Source: Tiliqua scincoides (taxonomy: Eukaryota > Chordata > Lepidosauria > Squamata > Scincidae). Taken from it: DNA of 64,000 bases. The stretch lies in contig NC_089824.1 in the NCBI RefSeq assembly GCF_035046505.1, positions 220,356,596 to 220,420,595 on the forward strand, written 5' to 3'. A program made the position numbers and the translations under genes. The notes under the pieces are model-generated. The model was not told the origin of the DNA. It did not search any database and saw only the letters and a list, made by a program, of their open reading frames with translations. Below are positions 23,601 to 33,411 of this stretch, piece by piece (position 1 is the first letter of the stretch; each line of letters starts with the position of its first letter).

Positions 23601-25585
23601 CAGGCAGGCTGAGTCCACAGCCAGGCAGCTGAGGTCAGGTTCCTCAAAGGGTCGCAGCTCCTCCACAGATACTACTTGACCATGTGAGAACCTGCCAGGG
23701 AAAGAGAGGAAATTAATCACCAGTGCCCTGATCTAGGTAAAGATGCCTAAAACTTTAAAAGATACTTAAATCTTTTCATATGCTTAAAACTACCTCTTGC
23801 AACACCTATAGAGTCTTCAGTGCTCACTTCCACCACCAGCTCTCTTCTTAAAAACCTTTTCCTCAAAGACTTTGGCACCATGTCTCAGTCCCCATTCCCT
23901 AATATAGTTAATCCTAAATCACTGTAACTGAGATAATTGCCTGTTTTTTCCTCTGCCTCCTGTTCCTTCCTCTGTGGTTTCCCTTGTGCCAGTCTAGACT
24001 GTTAGCTTCTCAGGCTAAGACAGTGGTTCTCAAACTCTTTGGGAGACTTTGAGAGCCACTAAGTGCTTGTGGGGGCAGGGGGGAGGCAGCTGTGCAATAC
24101 CCAGGAGGCTTTAGAGGAGGCAGGGCATGATCACTCCGCTTTTACTTTCACTGCTGCAGGGAGCCCTGCAGAAGGTCGCGGAGGGTTCCCCGCACCCCTG
24201 GGAGTTTGCAGGAGGCTTGGGTAAGTGCATCCAAGCCCCTGCAGCCTCCCTGAGCAGAGCGATCCCCAGGATCGCTGCCTCCTCCCTGCTGCCAGGCTGC
24301 CCCCACCCCTCAAGGAGGCAGAGGCCAGGGCCCACAGGCTGGGGCGTCACAACGCCACATTTTAAAAAGCCCTGGGCTAAGGTCCTGTCCATTTTGCATA
24401 GAGTCATGTACATGGGTTACGCTATACAAATAATTTTTGTCAATGCCTTATCAGAAAGGCAGTTAACAAAAATAAAACAAGTTTTAAAAAGTGGTGTGTT
24501 TGCTCTGAAATACTTTTCCTTCACAAGTGTGTGGTTTGAATATTTGTAATATTTTACCCACTGGTCCAACAACACTGGTCACCTCGCTTGCTCTTTTTGT
24601 CACCACTGATTATCTTTACTTCCACTATATCCACACTGGAAACAACATGATCACAAACTGGTGTCACTGTTACAGAACAATAGTTTTGTCAGCATGCTCA
24701 AAATTCTCTGTCCCCCCCCACACACACACTGAATGACAGTTTCCAGAGTTCCCCCAAAGGTTCATGTCTGACCCTAACTGAAAACAGGAGGGAGAAGATA
24801 TGCTAGGTATAGTGTTAAATGTCTGTCAAGTCTTGCACAAATATCAAATGTGGAGTTGGGAAAACAGATTAGTAAGAGTTCATCCTTCCATATGTAGACC
24901 ACCCTTGTGCTGCACGAGTCCAATGCTCACCCCACTTGCTTTGAACAGTTAAGCCTAATTACCGGCAATTCTCTTTAAATCGGCATTTGTCATCCAGGAA
25001 GAAGGGGCATGGTTTCAAGGACTTGTGTGTGGGGTAGAGGTACAGTACTCTGACCCCCGGACTTCCATCTTCCAAACATTCACTACCCACAATCATGGCA
25101 TTATGGTACTCAAGGGTGCCCCAGGAACTGTAGTAAGGGGCTTTCACTTTCATCCCACTGGCTTCCTCCTCCTCCTCCTCACAATCCTCATCCAGTTTCT
25201 CTCCATCAGCCTCTTTGTCTCTCCTAAGACAGGTCTCAGCCTGAGCGCTTGAAGACTCGTCCTCTCCACCAATTTCAGCAATAGCTTCTTTAAAAGCTGT
25301 ATATTCTTCATCAACACTTTGCTTGCTAGATTCACAACTGTCTTGCTGTAGATGAGCAGATGGAGATGCTGACAGTGTTCCTGGGTCCAAAGTGGCAAAA
25401 AGCTTGCTCTTTTTCACAGATACAAGGCTGGATTCTGTAAGTTCTATTAATTGCTTCAGATCTGTCTGCAGCTGGATCAGATCGGACTGTTCTGATGGGT
25501 CCAGCCCAGCCCCCAAAGCCAGCTCCACCTGCTGCAATTGGGCATTGTAGGTCTGAATGGCTGTTTCCAGACTCTCTTCATCCAT
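17678..25585 (-). CDS. ZGPAT: ZGPAT: CCCH zinc finger and G-patch protein, six coding exons
   Basis: Coding exons on the minus strand are 25585-24963, 23691-23558, 22163-22005, 20560-20429, 19448-19031 and 17816-17678 (TAG at 17680-17678). All introns are GT/AG and phases agree, giving 534 aa (human about 531). The start MDEESLE matches the mammalian start; an in-frame ATG 21 bp upstream (25606) is less likely. Seen in order: N-terminal helical region (QLQQVELALG), an acidic stretch, the YYSSWGTLEYHNAM block, a CCCH finger at about residues 190-212 (C-x8-C-x5-C-x3-H) split by intron 1, a Tudor-like segment (GYYTVKFDSLLL), a serine/aspartate-rich linker, a G-patch at about 327-375 (HTRGIGSKLLAQMGYE, GKGLGK), then a lysine-rich coiled-coil tail ending KKMTEF. 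The mammalian protein is a nuclear repressor that recruits NuRD, and its G-patch binds the helicase DHX15; these roles are by homology. Nothing looks broken. Confidence 0.96.
19611..19636. repeat. Perfect short palindrome in a ZGPAT intron
   Basis: The arms acttactagtt and aactagtaagt are perfectly inverted around aaat, and further acttactagt copies lie nearby. AT-rich; no function is claimed. Confidence 0.6.
20967..21364 (-). mobile_element. CR1 3' fragment, reverse strand
   Basis: The minus strand reads RTDKRNYFFTLCVICLWNAL through FKRGLVIFLEEKSSTGYKL, then the 3' UTR. It lies in a ZGPAT intron and abuts the 5S-derived SINE. Confidence 0.8.
21373..21522 (+). mobile_element. 5S rRNA-derived SINE (SINE3 / 5S-Sauria type) with LINE tail
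   Basis: The head is near-identical to vertebrate 5S rRNA: ctcgtctgatcttggaagct, then agcagggtcaggcctggtta and ttggatgggagaccacctgg. The internal pol III elements (A box, intermediate element, C box) are present. After a short linker it ends in ataccatagtctttcgagac plus tgaaggttgccaa, a 33-bp stretch identical to the 3' end of the LINE at 38996-42936. The repeat aacactga flanks it at 21365-21372 and 21523-21530. Lizard 5S-derived SINEs are known; I link the tail to this LINE from the sequence alone. It lies in the ZGPAT intron between coding exons 3 and 4, on the opposite strand to the gene. Confidence 0.85.
22565..22735 (+). repeat. L2-like 3' tail in ZGPAT intron
   Basis: The sequence gggtgcccttcagggagaaa and ggtggaatacaaatcaaataa is followed by A/T-rich repeats, resembling the L2 3' end. 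Diverged. Confidence 0.45.
22863..23041. mobile_element. PIF/Harbinger-like MITE with TAA duplication
   Basis: 179 bp, with inverted ends gggcccaatccta and tagaattgagccc, flanked on both sides by TAA (22860-22862 and 23042-23044), the TWA duplication expected for PIF/Harbinger. The interior shares phrases with the copy at 37679 (ccagcactg, catgttccc / atattccc, gaggcctc). Confidence 0.75.
24021..24374. mobile_element. hAT-type MITE with 8-bp duplication
   Basis: 354 bp, starting cagtggttctcaaactcttt and ending cattttaaaaagccctg, flanked by ggctaaga (24013-24020) and ggctaagg (24375-24382). It is related to the element at 55493-56372 (shared ggcgtcacaacgcc near the end). Confidence 0.8.
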
Positions 25586-26037
25586 GGCTCTCAGATCAAG
25601 TGCCACCTTCTGTGGAGTTCAGTACATTTTCAGCATAACAGGAAGTGCAGATGTATGACAGCAAATCCTTGTCAAAAGCCAAATAGGAGTCTTCTCAGTA
25701 GTCCAGAAACAACTTTTTTAGCAGCTAAGCAAAAAAGATAGAGGTTAAGTTATAAAGAAGTATTGGAGAATGAAACATAAGACCACAACATCTAAAACTA
25801 TATAGCTTGGCAAAGTTCAATTTGAACCCCAAAGCAAGTTGACTATTATTCTGCCTACTAAATAGGTGCACACTTGGAGTAAAATATGCCCTTTATTTAT
25901 ATAACACCTTTCAGCAAAAAAATTCAAAGAGTTGAGTCAGAAAAGGCAGATAGTGTTTCTGTACTACATTGCTAAAGCTTCACTGCAAAGCACAAATAAA
26001 GCTACCAATCTTTTTTCCACCAGTCTTATGTCTATGC

Positions 26038-26432
26038 CAAGGGTGCCCAAACCCCAGCCTTGGGGCCACATGCAGCCCTCGATGCCTCTCAATGTGGCCC
26101 ACAGGGAACCCCCAGTCTCCAATGAGCCTCTGGCCCTCTGGAGATTTGTTGGAGCCCGAACTGGAATGACGCAACTGCTCCCAGCGTGAGTGCAACTGTT
26201 TGACCTCTCGTGTGAGCTGTGGGATGAGGGCTTCCTCCTCTGCTTGCTATTTCAGGTCTGTGATGCAGCAGCGGCAGCAAAGGAAAGGCCAGCCTTGCTG
26301 TGTGCAAGTCCTTTTATAGGCCTTGAGCTATTGCAAAACCTCCATTCATTCATATAAGTTTTTTTCCCCGGCCCCCGACACAGTGTCAGAGAGATGATGT
26401 GGCCCTCCTGCCAAAAACTGTAGACACCCCTG
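26038..26432. mobile_element. hAT-type MITE with perfect 8-bp TSD in ZGPAT intron 1
   Basis: 395 bp, ends caagggtgcccaaac and gtagacacccctg, flanked by identical gtctatgc at 26030-26037 and 26433-26440. The ends resemble Charlie-type hAT termini (CAGGGGTG...CACCCCTG). Confidence 0.88.
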
Positions 26433-26887
26433 GTCTATGCCATTAATCACAGCCCAACATGCAAAACTAAAGTAGTGAAGCTTTTTCTGGCATAAGGTGA
26501 TAGGAAAAGCTTTGCTTAATTTCAACTATCAAGTTCCTGTTAATGACACAGGAGCAAAACCAGTAACAGCTGGCAACATGACACACAAAGTGGGGACATA
26601 TTGTGTTAGAATTGCCTTTATTCCTTCTGGCTTTTCTATAAAAAGACTTCATAAAAGCAGCACCCATTAGATTTTTCACCTACCGTACAATTGTTGTGAG
26701 GCACACAGCCCCAAGAGGTGAAAAGATAGCGACATTAACTCATAAAAAATATGAAACAAATTGGAACTCTTTTCACTTCCACATTCATCCTGAGCTTTGG
26801 GACACATAGCAAGCCTCTCCAAAGGGAAAATGCCAGCAGATCTGCTTACCCATTCTAACACTCCGTTCCATGAGAGTGAACACGGAG

Positions 26888-27050
26888 AGAAGGTACTGAG
26901 AGCTACTGTAGCACAGTGGTTAAGTCACAGAGTATGATCAGAGCATCCTCAGTTCAAACTTCACCTCCATTACAAATTCGCTGGGTAGTCTTAAGCAAGT
27001 CATCATCTCTCAGCATCAGCATCTTGTCTACAATAAGAAAAATATATAAT
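26888..27050 (+). repeat. MIR-like tRNA-derived SINE fragment
   Basis: The head ctactgtagcacagtggtta looks like an A box; the B-box-like cagttcaaacttcacctcc follows, then a MIR-like core and end (gtagtcttaagcaagtcatc, atctctcagc). Old and diverged. Confidence 0.6.
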
Positions 27051-27059
27051 TGGCTTAAT

Positions 27060-27720
27060 TTTTTTATTTAAAAAATTCTACACTGTTTTTCTGTTCTACT
27101 CAATGGGGCATCAAGGCAGCTCACAGTAATTGAAAACAATCTTAAAACAATTAACACAACTATGAAACAAAACAGGGGAACAAAGAAAGCACAAAATCCA
27201 AACAGAAGAAAAAAAACTCAGAAAAACTCAAAGGGAAGGTAACTAGAAAAGTTTTAAAAGGCAAAGAGGTATCTTTTAAAGTGGTGTCCTCTTATATTTA
27301 ATGGGAAAGAGCAACTGTTCAGCTTCACCCAGCATGACATCTTTTCCAGTGGCGATCACTGGTGTGTTTTTTGCACCTCTTTTTTGACTATGAGCCTTCT
27401 GAGGACAGGAACTATTTACTGATTTATTTCACTGTGTAAACTGCTTTATGAATGTCTTTTGAAAACAATTAATACATATTTTTAACAATGACAGCAGAAA
27501 TGTCTTAACCACACTTTTAAAAATAGTTAGTGTGGGGGCTGACCAGGCTTTCCACAGTTAGGAAGCACCACCGAGAAGGCACTGCCTCACACATTCAACC
27601 AACTACATGTTGGAACACAAAACAGAGTTTTCAATGCTGGGCACAGAGTGTGGGCAGGTTGATATAGGAGGATGGACCTCCAAATCTCTTGGACTTAAGC
27701 TTTAGGCTTCCTAGTTGTCT
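27060..27720 (-). mobile_element. Old L2 fragments split by another repeat
   Basis: The plus strand shows the reverse of L2 3' end text (gcatcaaggcagctcacagt, aaaacaattaacac) and, at 27540-27660, the reverse of an L2 C-terminal coding block (ccgagaaggcactgcctcac). Between them, about 27285-27478, lies a plus-oriented copy of the tgtaaaccgcttt-type repeat. Tentative. Confidence 0.45.
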
Positions 27721-27961
27721 TGCAGCTTCCGTATGAGGACAACTTTCTTCTTAAGGGAAAAGAGCAAAATCTCAACATGGGAGTATTTCTACTACTTGCC
27801 TTGAGAGGTTTGCTTATGGTGCTTACAGTGATCTCCAGTCTACGATTGCTCTCCTAGAGTAATTTAGTGACAATTAAGGCAACACAAACACAATAAATTG
27901 CAACAATTATGTCATCTATAGGGAGGTATATCTCCATACTACAATTTGCCTACTATCTCTA

Positions 27962-28345
27962 CAAGAACATAAAAACCACCATTGCTGGATCAGGCCAAAG
28001 GCCCGTCTAATCCAGCTTCCTGTATCTTAGTGGCCCACCAGATGCTTCTGGGAGCACACAAGACCACAAGAGACCTTCACCCTGGTGCTCTCCCTGCATC
28101 TGGCATTGTGAGGTAGCCTACTTCTAAAACCGGGAGGTTGCACAGACCCATCAGGGCTTGTAACCTGCAATGGACTTTTCCTCCAGAAATGTGTCCAATT
28201 CCCTTTTAAAGGCGTCCAGCCCAGATGCCACCTGCACATCCTGTGACAGGGAGTTCCACAGACTAACTACATGCTGGAGGCAGAAAAATTCATTTTGTCT
28301 ATCCTGACTTTCCCAACACCCAATTCTAGTGGAATTTTAAGGGAT
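27962..28345 (-). mobile_element. CR1 3' fragment, reverse strand, at edge of CpG region
   Basis: Plus-strand text agaacataaaaaccaccatt and gctggatcaggccaaaggc is the reverse of a CR1 3' end. The minus strand then gives the degraded WNSLSQDV block and C-terminus. The 28384 MITE lies beside it. Confidence 0.78.
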
Positions 28346-28383
28346 TCCTTAACCCGATCCAGCAAAGAGGCTCTTCTTGTGTC

Positions 28384-28597
28384 CAGTGACGTAGCAGGAG
28401 GGGGGCGCACCCAGTCTGGTGGGGAGCCTCAGTCCGGGGGGGGGGGGAAGCGGCCCCTCCCTTCAGAGCCATTCCTGGTGGGGGGAGCAAAACGGAGCCG
28501 TACGGGGGAATGGCTCCGAAGGGAGGGGGCCGCTTGCCCACCTTACTGAGACTCCCTGCCAGCCGGAGTGCCCCACCCCCCTCCAGCTACACCACTG
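28384..28597. mobile_element. GC-rich hAT-type MITE (cagtgrcgtagc family) in the promoter region
   Basis: 214 bp with ends cagtgacgtagcaggagggg and cccctccagctacaccactg, flanked by cttgtgtc (28376-28383) and cttgcatc (28598-28605). Very GC-rich interior with long G runs. Relatives are at 28917, 62107 and 63569, and the longer element at 47580 has the same ends. Confidence 0.82.
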
Positions 28598-28805
28598 CTT
28601 GCATCCTTAGAGAGTGTGGTGTGCGTGCGGGGAGGGGGCCACTGCTGGGGGGAAAGAGCCAGAACAAGCCTCCCTGCTGGAGACAAGAACACCAGGAGAG
28701 CCTCCTTGCTGGCTCGGCCAAGCCTGTCTCGTCCCCTTCCTGCCCCTCACAGCGGCCCATCAGCCGCCTCCACCAGGGAGCACTCAAGGCAACGAGAGAC
28801 CTGCG

Positions 28806-28862
28806 TCCAGGCCTTCAGGTGCCACCCCACATCCTGTGGCAGGGAGTTCCACAGACCAATGA
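28806..28862 (-). repeat. Short CR1 C-terminal relic
   Basis: The sequence ccacatcctgtggcagggag then ttccacagaccaatgaa is the reverse of the CR1 WNSLPQDV block, embedded in GC-rich sequence between the two MITEs. Confidence 0.6.
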
Positions 28863-28916
28863 ACGCTTCCTTCTGAGTCTTCCTCCTCGCTCCAGCCCAG
28901 GGACTGGGGGTGGGCT

Positions 28917-29055
28917 CGGTGGCGTAGCCGGAGAGGGGGGCAGAGCCCCCAGTCTGGCGGGGAGCCTCAGTCCGGGGGCCAAGCGGTCCATTCCCTGCGG
29001 GGGGAGCGCTTGCCCCCGGGCTGGGGCTTCCGCCCCCCCTCCGGCTATGCCACCG
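28917..29055. mobile_element. Second GC-rich MITE of the cagtgrcgtagc family, beside ZGPAT exon 1
   Basis: About 139 bp with ends cggtggcgtagccggagagg and ccctccggctatgccaccg. The repeat tgggct occurs on both sides (28911-28916 and 29057-29062). The interior shares ggggagcctcagtccggggg with the copy at 28384. It ends about 80 bp from the proposed ZGPAT exon-1 donor. Confidence 0.75.
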
Positions 29056-29576
29056 CTGGGCTGAAGCCGCCTCCCCTGCTGCTGCCTGCGGGCTGTCTCG
29101 GGGGCCTGCACTCTCCTCCAGGCGCCTCCACCCACCTGCCCGCCGAGTGCCCACTCCCCTCAGCGTTCCTCGCCGCAGGGCTCCCACTTCCGGCCCCGCC
29201 CCCGCGGACACAGACACTTCCTCCGCCTTCCTAGAGGAGGCCGAACCCTTCGCGCGCGGCAGTGTTGGGTGCTCTTAGGGGCGGGGCCGCGGCCTCAGCG
29301 CGCCGCTTCCTGGGAGTTGTAGTCCGCTCGCGGCCCTCGCAAGCCGGTGTCCCGGAAAGACGGACTGTGCTTCCCACAGCGGCGCGCGCAGGAGGGGGAG
29401 TCCTGAGGAAGCGCCGCCGCGGAGCCTCGGGTAGGGCTGGTGGCCGTTGGGGGCTCTGGGGGTGGGAGGCGGCGCAGGTGCCCGGCCCTCAGGGGCTGTT
29501 CGGCCGGGGGGCTCAGCGGCCGGGGGTCGCGCGCTCCCTGGTGGGGGCGTCTGCTGGGCCCCTGGGACGGGCAGGA

Positions 29577-29895
29577 GGCCCTGAGGGGTCTGCACAGCCT
29601 GAGCTTAGTCTGCGGAACTCCCTGCCACAGTGCGTGGGGGGCACCTGGAGGCCTTTAAGAGGGGCCTGGACAGGCTGAGGCAGGAGGAGTCCATCCCAGG
29701 TTGCAAGCCCTGGTGGGTCTGCACAGCCTGAGCTTAATCTGCGGAACTCCCTGCCACAGGGCGTGGGGGGCACCTGGAGGCCTTGAGAGGGGGCTGGACA
29801 GGTTGAGGGGGGAGTAGTCCATCCCAGACAGCAAGCCCTGGTGGGGCTGTCTGCACAGCCTCAGATTAGTCTGTGGAACTCCCTGCCATTGCATC
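29577..29895 (+). repeat. CR1-derived tandem repeat, about 130-bp unit, about 2.4 copies
   Basis: Units start at tctgcacagcctgagcttag (29589), its near-copy at 29718, and a partial third at 29850; periods are 129 and 132 bp. Each carries aactccctgccacag, the CR1 NSLPQ block, then cacctggaggcctt and ggcctggacaggctgagg, matching the CR1 AFKRGLDK region in GC-rich form. The array sits just downstream of the proposed ARFRP1 exon 1. Confidence 0.75.
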
Positions 29896-29945
29896 TGCTG
29901 TGAAGTGTAGAGGGCAAAGAAGCAAAGCTTGACATATAGGCTAGC

Positions 29946-30130
29946 AGTGTTCTTCAAACTGCAGATTGGGACCCACTAGGTGGGTCTTGAGCCAGTTTCA
30001 GGTGCGTCCTCATTCATTTCAATATTTTATTTTTAACATATTAAACTTGATGCTACCCTGGTTTGTGACTGCATTTGGGGAAACAGTACAGACCTGTACT
30101 TTTAACAAGCTACTATGTATATTCTTTTAT
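29946..30130 (+). mobile_element. hAT-type MITE end (cagtgttcttcaaactg family)
   Basis: It starts cagtgttcttcaaactgcag and shares the interior (gtctgtac..., catttggggaaa) with the reversed copy at 33412-33617. Its right part is cut off by the CR1 insertion at 30135. Confidence 0.65.
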
Positions 30131-30134
30131 CAGT

Positions 30135-30985
30135 GATAGTTAATGGGTTCTAATGGGTTCTGAGCTGTCTGAGACAGATCAGGAGAGAGATCTTGGGGTC
30201 CTTGTGGACAGCTCGATGAAAGTGTTGACCCAATGTGCAGAAGCAGTGAAGAGGACTAATTTCTTGCTTGGGATCATTAGGAAAGGCATTGAGAATAAGA
30301 CAGCTAATACTGTAATGTTGTACAAATCGATGGTAAGGCCATACCTGGAGTATTGCATCCAGTTCTGGTCGCCACATCTCAGAAAGGATATAGTAGAGAT
30401 GGAAAAAGTGCAAAAGAGAGCAACCAAAATGATTACTGGGCTGGGGCACATTCCCTATGAGGAAAGGCTACAGCTTTTGGGCCTCTTCAGTCTGGAAAAG
30501 AGGCGCCTGAGGGGGGGTGAGACATGATTGAGACATACAAAATCATGCAGGGGATGGACACAGTAGATAGAGAGATGCTCTTTTCCCTCTCACACAACAC
30601 CAGAACCAGGGGACATCCACAAAAGTTGAGTGTTGGGAAAGTTAGGACAGACAGAAGAAAATATTTCTTTACCCAGAGTGTAATTAGTTTGTGGAACTTC
30701 TTGCCACAGGAAGTAATGGCATCTTGCCTGGATGCCTTTAAGAGGGGATTGGACAAATTTCTGGAGGAAAAGTTCATTAAGGATTACAAGTCACAGTAGG
30801 TATGTGTAAACTCTTGGTTTTAGAGGTAGGCTGCCTCTGATTGCCAGATGCAGGGGAAGTCACTGGGACACAGATTGTGTCTTTTGTCTTTTGTGCTCCC
30901 TGGGGCATTTGGTGGGCCGCTGTGAGATACAGGAAGCTGGACTAGATGGGCCCTTGGCCTGATCCAGCAAGGAGTCTCTTCTTAT
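30135..30985 (+). mobile_element. 5'-truncated CR1 in ARFRP1 intron 1
   Basis: From the MGSELSETDQERDLGVLVDS block through HLEYC-, MITGLGH- and WNFLPQEV-type blocks to the 3' UTR (agatacaggaagctggacta, gatccagcaaggagt). A short duplication (taatgggttc twice) marks its start. Confidence 0.88.
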
Positions 30986-31111
30986 TGGGGCTTCTCTCTC
31001 TCCCCCACCTACATGACCATCTCAAGAAAAAGTACTGCTTGCCTTCCCTCTACCTCATTTTTAAAGTGTTTCCAGGGCTTCTTGTATATGAACATCATAC
31101 ATACAACACAC

Positions 31112-31303
31112 AGTCTGAGGCTAAGAGGCAAAGAAGGAAGGCCCATAGCCAGGGAGACAGACCAGGGACAGACTGCACTTGCTCCCGGTGTGGAAGGGAT
31201 TGTCACTCCCGGATTGGCCTTTTCAGCCACACTAGACGCTGTGCCAGAACCACCTTTCAGAGCGCGATACCATAGTCTTTCGAGACTGAAGGTTGCCAAT
31301 ACA
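31112..31303 (+). mobile_element. 5'-truncated 3' fragment of the same LINE family, with 15-bp TSD
   Basis: It covers the last roughly 55 codons ([10 protein letters not shown] through the C-terminal zinc finger to AIP-TAG) plus the short 3' tail, nearly identical to the long copy. It is flanked by atacatacaacacac (31097-31111) and atacatacaacaccc (31304-31318), a 15-bp target-site duplication with one mismatch. This shows that the family integrates by target-primed reverse transcription with moderate TSDs. The coding frame is unbroken, so the insertion is fairly young. Confidence 0.88.
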
Positions 31304-31590
31304 ATACATACAACACCCATCTGAGGTAGATCAGCAGTAGTAGGAGGTGGCAGAGATCTGAGGAGATCCATTGGGGGCCTAGTTCTACACAGGGTAAGAG
31401 AACCAATATTCCCTTCCCCCAAGGAGTCCTCCAACGGCTGTTCTGTCTTCACAGCTGCAACCATTTCAATGCCATTGTACCATGCTGTGCCAGGTCAGCA
31501 TAGAATTGGGCTGCCCATCTTGCTGAACTTAGTGGTCTGAGTAAGGTAAATAACACCATTTCCAAACAGCTCTACCCATGAATACGGAAA

Positions 31591-32061
31591 CCCTGGGGGC
31601 TGGGGATAAGAATAGGCCCTCAGTTTGGCTGTACTTGTCGTAAGAGGCGACTAAACAGCCACCGGGTAGATGGGACTCGTCAGCTTGGGAAGGCAGCTTA
31701 TCTGAGTGAAGGAAAACTCTGATCCCAAACCTCCACTGCCTTGTGGCTACATCCAGTTGTGGAAAAGCTTCAGGAGTCAACCTCGAGGCAAAATCTGGAG
31801 CCGGAGCCCCTGAGGTAGTTCGTGGCTGAACACAGTCACGTTCTGGCAACTCCTGCGACGCCGCTGGAACCAACCGTACTGGCCTCTGCCTTTCCATTGG
31901 ACCATTTCAGCGACGTGGAGAGGGGGGATTTGCTGCATGGGTAACAGCCTATCCTCCATACCTACTTTACCCAGACTTCGCGCATTGGAGAGGACACTCT
32001 GTTGCAGAACCACCATTCAGAGCGTGACACCATAGTCTTCTGAGACTGAAGGATGCCAACA
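31591..32061 (+). mobile_element. Non-autonomous LINE derivative: LINE 5' UTR joined to LINE 3' tail
   Basis: The first roughly 415 bases match the 5' UTR of the LINE in ARFRP1 (same start ccctgggggctggg, same hairpin) with scattered differences. At about 32003, just after gagaggacactc, the match jumps directly to the LINE 3' end (ctgttgcagaaccaccattcag through gactgaaggatgccaa). The whole protein-coding part is absent, so it has both LINE ends and no ORF. It is about 470 bp. No clear target duplication is seen. It lies in ARFRP1 intron 1, about 290 bp from a separate 3' fragment of the same family. Confidence 0.8.
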
Positions 32062-32661
32062 ACAAGATTTGGGTTTGGCATCCAGACGTGTGCTGCCTCC
32101 ATGGGAAATACTGATTTCCTTATGGATTTGTTCTAACCTTTAATTTGCAGTTCAGTGTGTATAAGTAAAAAAAAAAAAATTTCAGTTGTTCAATAATGTT
32201 GTCTGCATTTATTAAAATATCCTCCACTTTCTAAAATAAAGGTTTTAGTGCTGTTCTCTGCCTATTCATGCAGTTAAACAAAACATTCTTATAAAAGCAA
32301 ATGTAGATATCTTGATAGTTTTGTCACCACATGCCTAGTATGGTAATGTGTGGGAGACGTATACCTACAATGCCCTTCTGTTCTGGTTTAGATGCTATCT
32401 TCTTTAAACAGGTTATATATAATGCACAGGAAAACCACACCAGCTGCAACTACCTGCTGCTCTTCTCATTGTTCTGTAGTTGTCTCTGTGTGGTTCTAAA
32501 AATATCCTCTCTAAACTGTGAGTGTTGGTGATGTACTAATTTGATACCAATATAGGTGGGGGTTAAAATGGTAGAATAGTTGTAATCATGGAGTACCTTA
32601 AATATTTGCAACTGCATTTGATCACATTGCCCTTTGCTATTCTGGTTTCTTCTCTCTATTG

Positions 32662-33010
32662 CAGGGGTGTCAAACATAAGGTCAGTGGGCTGGATATGGC
32701 CCACAGAAGCTTTTTATCTGGCCTCTGTTACAATTGGGTGCTCTCAGTACTACCAGCAGCTGCTGAGCTGCAAAGTGATGCCTCAGCAGAAGTACTGCTG
32801 CTGAAAGAGTGGCCTACATGATAATTGGGCTCTCCTGTAACTTGAAAATTTCATCAAGATTTGCACATTTTCTCTTCTGTCATTTGCAGCTAATTAGTTC
32901 CTAAGTACTTATTTCTGGCCATTGCCCTACATAATAACATCACGTCTGGCCTTCATCAGTCACCATGAATGCTCTTTGGCCCACTGTATGAAATTAGTGT
33001 GACACCCCTG
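32662..33010. mobile_element. Charlie-like hAT MITE in ARFRP1 intron 1
   Basis: 349 bp with ends caggggtgtcaaacataagg and gtgtgacacccctg, flanked by ctctattg (32654-32661) and ctctgttg (33011-33018). Confidence 0.86.
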
Positions 33011-33080
33011 CTCTGTTGTCTTAATAAATTGTCTATTTTCTTTTTGTTTTTATTTAAAAGCACCTACATCCTGCTGTCCC

Positions 33081-33151
33081 ATCCCATGGGAGGTTCAGTG
33101 GTAGAACATATGCTTTGCTTACAGAAGGTCCCAGACTTAGTCTCTGGCATC
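33081..33151 (+). repeat. tRNA-derived SINE head fragment
   Basis: The phrases gaggttcagtggtagaacat, atgctttgcttacagaaggt and ctctggcat resemble the tRNA-like promoter part of a squamate SINE also seen reversed at 35831 and 51173. Confidence 0.6.
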
Positions 33152-33411
33152 ATTCATTCATTTGTTTTTAGAATGACAATTTGCTGGAACCCACTGGAAG
33201 TGATGTCATGGCTGAAAGTGACATCATCAGGCAGGAAAATTTTCCACACCCCCATATGACAAAATCAAATCAATTAATTAAGAGTTTACAATAAGTGTAA
33301 GTTAAAAATGTATTTAAAATAAAGAAGAATCCTTCCAAGTAGTTGCTGGTCTGTTTAAAAAAAAAATCGCCCAAACATCCCAAAGGCTATAATCCTACCC
33401 ACACTCACCCA

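Larger units (their letters stand above)
28380..29900. promoter_or_regulatory. CpG-rich bidirectional promoter region of ZGPAT and ARFRP1
   Basis: This is the only long GC- and CpG-dense stretch in an otherwise AT-leaning window, and it lies between the two divergent genes. The core at about 29140-29440 has an ETS/GABP-like site (cacttccgg, 29185-29193), an adjacent GC box (ccccgccccc, 29194-29203), a CG run (cgcgcgcggc, 29251-29260) and a ZNF143/THAP11-like element (ttcctgggagttgtagtcc, about 29307-29325, reverse of ACTACAACTCCCA). Plausible first-exon donors are CAG|GTGGGT on the minus strand (GT at 29135-29134) for ZGPAT and CGG|GTAGGG on the plus strand (GT at 29431) for ARFRP1. The flanks of the core are transposon-derived: two GC-rich MITEs on the ZGPAT side and a CR1-derived tandem repeat on the ARFRP1 side. 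Start sites and factor binding are inferred. Confidence 0.75.

Noticed and set aside
25585-25606. Upstream ATG (MALDLRA extension) as ZGPAT start
   Set aside because: The known family start is MDEESLE; the extension lies directly after the probable acceptor at 25610 and is not part of the mammalian protein.
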